From DASZUK01 sp035547695 (GTDB lineage Bacteria; Actinomycetota; Acidimicrobiia; Acidimicrobiales; RAAP-2): a stretch of DNA of 64,000 bases. A program made the translations under genes and the position numbers. Position 1 is the first letter of the stretch, and the number at the start of each line of letters is the position of its first letter. Shown piece after piece: positions 63,726 to 64,000 of the stretch. The notes under the pieces are model-generated. The model was not told where the DNA came from, did no database searches, and saw only the letters and a list, made by a program, of their open reading frames with translations. The stretch lies in assembly GCA_035547695.1 (NCBI GenBank), contig DASZUK010000056.1, positions 1-64,000 on the forward strand, written 5' to 3'.

Positions 63726-64000
63726 GGGGGCATCGTACCTGCCGGCACCACCGAATTCCCCGGGCCGTTCCTCTGACCCGGCCGGCCGGGGCATCCCGGA
63801 CGGTCCTCCGACCCCGTCCTGGTGGCCCGCTCCTCCCGGGCCAGTTGCAGGGCGGCGGCGACGGCGTCGGCCACGGTGCGGACCCGCACCGGCACGGCCC
63901 CGCCGGCCACGTCGGGGGTGGAGGCCGGCACCAGCGCCCGGGTGAAGCCCAGCCGGCCGGCCTCGGCCAGCCGGCGTTCGGGGCCGGCCGCCTGCCGGAC
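63698..64000 (-). CDS. radA: DNA repair protein RadA, C-terminal fragment
   Basis: The last 100 residues, open at the right edge. ERRLAEAGRLGFTRALVPA and VRTVADAVAAALQLA match the end of the Lon-like domain of RadA. An actinobacterial-style disordered extension (about 45 residues) follows and runs 28 bp into disA in another frame. RadA is a RecA-like branch-migration ATPase; its catalytic part is outside the window. Confidence 0.85.
   Translation of the reverse strand, partial: VRQAAGPERRLAEAGRLGFTRALVPASTPDVAGGAVPVRVRTVADAVAAALQLAREERATRTGSEDRPGCPGRPGQRNGPGNSVVPAGTMPPWSTAAARP
63732..63737 (-). promoter_or_regulatory. -10 box (TACGAT), leaderless promoter of disA inside radA
   Basis: TACGAT ends 6 nt before the GTG at 63725 and lies within the radA coding sequence. 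Confidence 0.5.

Overview
The window is very GC-rich and densely coding, and almost all proteins look actinobacterial: HemQ coproporphyrin-type haem synthesis, a CarD regulator, a RadA-DisA-CarD-IspD-IspF block, GpgS/OtsA/OtsB sugar solutes, an internal-start LysC, DUF3311 with a solute symporter, TMEM175 and CYTH-CHAD. I read it as the chromosome of a high-GC actinobacterium, plausibly of the Acidimicrobiia; the class is an inference from style and gene content, not from a marker-gene search. About 57 protein genes, one tRNA-Ser, one SAM-type riboswitch candidate and one CIRCE operator are supported.

Layout. 1-3.8 kb: a truncated HTH gene, then asd, lysC (with an internal start for the beta subunit) and a tightly coupled ABC amino-acid binding protein, all on the minus strand. 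4-7.3 kb: two cyclophilins and a DUF3311/symporter pair. 7.4-12 kb: an RsbU-like phosphatase, a NUDIX hydrolase, CYTH-CHAD and an EthD protein. 12.1-17.3 kb: a cell-surface module in which a membrane-tethered ECF sigma factor diverges from an operon of an anchored surface protein, a sortase and a Pro/Gly-rich protein carrying four internal LPXTG motifs. 17.4-26.8 kb: TMEM175 channel, TauE/SafE, DUF4395, 5-oxoprolinase (pxpA, fused pxpBC) and an Lhr helicase. 26.8-34.8 kb: patatin, paired RecB-nuclease-like proteins of unknown role, typA, a PAS sensor kinase with its regulator, and tRNA-Ser(UGA). 34.8-37.7 kb: a small accessory-looking segment (XRE regulator, GT-C-like membrane protein, methyltransferase). 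37.8-50 kb: pheA, larBC, a secreted hydrolase, a LOG protein, an LpdA-type flavoprotein, a PLP decarboxylase, hemerythrin, NUDIX/GNAT, and the coupled hemQ-larE-NIL operon. 50-53.8 kb: groL with CIRCE, and riboswitch-thrC-moaD. 53.8-60 kb: gpgS-otsA, an inserted AlbA_2 ATP-binding gene, otsB, a LytR_C protein and mscL. 59.7-64 kb: rlmB, ispF, ispD, carD, disA and the 3' end of radA.

Three genome-scale habits stand out. (1) Many genes have a TANNNT -10 box ending 5-9 nt before the start codon and no Shine-Dalgarno, the signature of leaderless mRNAs. (2) At least ten genes end in short tandem duplications that copy the stop codon and flanking bases, on both strands. (3) Operon genes are commonly coupled by ATGA/GTGA overlaps.

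The most interesting biology is the SAM-riboswitch/threonine-synthase-like/MoaD-like unit, which points to sulfur-carrier-dependent homocysteine or methionine chemistry, and the tethered-sigma/sortase/poly-LPXTG surface module.
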